In this document: positions 63,672 to 64,000 of the stretch, one piece after another
How positions within the stretch are numbered: position 1 is the first letter of the stretch
Layout of the letters: the number at the start of each line of letters is the position of its first letter
The notes under the pieces: model-generated
The model's database searches: none
What the model was told of the DNA's origin: nothing
What the model saw: the letters and a program-made list of their open reading frames with translations, nothing else
Made by a program: the position numbers and the translations under genes
Assembly (NCBI RefSeq): GCF_004769635.1
Contig: NZ_RQGH01000033.1
Span: 1-64,000, forward strand
Direction: 5' to 3'
From: Leptospira jelokensis
Lineage (GTDB): Bacteria; Spirochaetota; Leptospiria; Leptospirales; Leptospiraceae
DNA length: 64,000 nt

Positions 63672-64000
63672 ATGCGAAGCACCATCACAACAGTACTAGC
63701 GTTCCTCCTCGCAGGATCACTCAGTGCACAAACCTACACCGTGTTCATCCACGGAAAATCAGACAAAAACCACAATGGCGTGGGAACGAGTGACGTGAAT
63801 TCGTATTGGGGAACCTCTGCGAATACCGTTTCTGGATCTAAAATTTTCATCGGCTATGATGGAACCACAGACCCAAGAACGTACGGAACAGCAAGGGCCC
63901 AAACAAACATTTCCACAGGACTTACCAACTATTGCAAAGGGGCAAACTCTTGCAAAGTTGTCTGCCACTCTGCGGGGTGTTATGCCATTGAGTTTTGGTT
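63672..64000 (+). CDS. Secreted alpha/beta-hydrolase-like protein, tandem copy 3 (cut by the window edge)
   Basis: 109 codons to the edge. The signal peptide (TTVLAFLLAGSLSAQ) and mature start (TYTVFIHGKSDKNHNGVG) are nearly identical to copy 2, and VCHSAGCYAIEFWL is intact, with EF replacing EY. The upstream region has its own terminator and possible promoter, so it may be regulated apart from copies 1 and 2. Confidence 0.5.
   Translation, partial: MRSTITTVLAFLLAGSLSAQTYTVFIHGKSDKNHNGVGTSDVNSYWGTSANTVSGSKIFIGYDGTTDPRTYGTARAQTNISTGLTNYCKGANSCKVVCHSAGCYAIEFW

Overview
The window reads as a stretch of spirochaete chromosome, most likely from a saprophytic Leptospira close to L. biflexa. This rests on AT-rich coding DNA, many lipoproteins with relaxed spirochaetal lipoboxes, 5S rRNA genes not linked to 16S or 23S genes, a VKOR-DsbA fusion, a FecA-like receptor plus FeoAB, and a long PilZ-type protein of a kind I associate with Leptospira. 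I see no phage, integrase, insertion sequence, CRISPR or tRNA.

Layout. 1-6.4 kb (minus strand): a very large secreted propeller/TPR/CHAT-like gene that is broken by an inverted segment of about 680 bp (about 3058-3735). If the segment is flipped back, and both ends carry the 11-bp form of the boundary repeat, the three pieces become one open frame of more than 2,100 codons. 6.4-11.3 kb: a minus-strand group with a YdbL-like lipoprotein, a YdbH/AsmA-like envelope protein, a STAS protein and a sigma-like regulator. 11.4-16 kb: an NhaC antiporter, a divergent Nramp-like carrier and a hybrid histidine kinase. 16.2-17.1 kb: a 5S rRNA gene followed by a tandem array of two structured repeat units (B-A-B-A). 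A second 5S gene with one A unit lies at 25.5-25.8 kb. Between them sit an outer-membrane protein, a FecA-like receptor, a two-gene redox operon with a divergent TetR gene and a 21-bp palindrome, and a GH25 lysozyme. 25.9-29.3 kb: an effector-binding protein, then a TonB-like/PrsW/secreted-protein operon.

29.4-38 kb: glycyl-tRNA synthetase and a GNAT enzyme, a TPM membrane protein, a TetR gene with two palindromes facing a secreted lipase, the lipase foldase, Lnt and a small protein. 38-45 kb: an XPB-like helicase-associated protein, a UbiB-like kinase translationally coupled to feoAB, and a NeuB-like synthase. 45-50 kb: VKOR-DsbA, hisB-hisH-hisA with an unannotated 36-residue membrane ORF in front, and a rhomboid protease. 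50-64 kb: an FNR-like regulator, a crotonase lacking both usual glutamates, a split PilZ protein, a TPR protein, a penicillin-acylase-type hydrolase, a lytic transglycosylase and a divergent sensor kinase separated by two copies of a palindrome, and a tandem family of three secreted hydrolase-like proteins, the last cut by the window edge.

Themes are cell-envelope building (AsmA/YdbL, Lnt, lytic enzymes), iron uptake (FecA-like, TonB-like, FeoAB) and secreted hydrolysis (lipase with foldase, the triplicated hydrolases). The most unusual items are the inverted segment in the giant gene and the 5S-derived repeat array.
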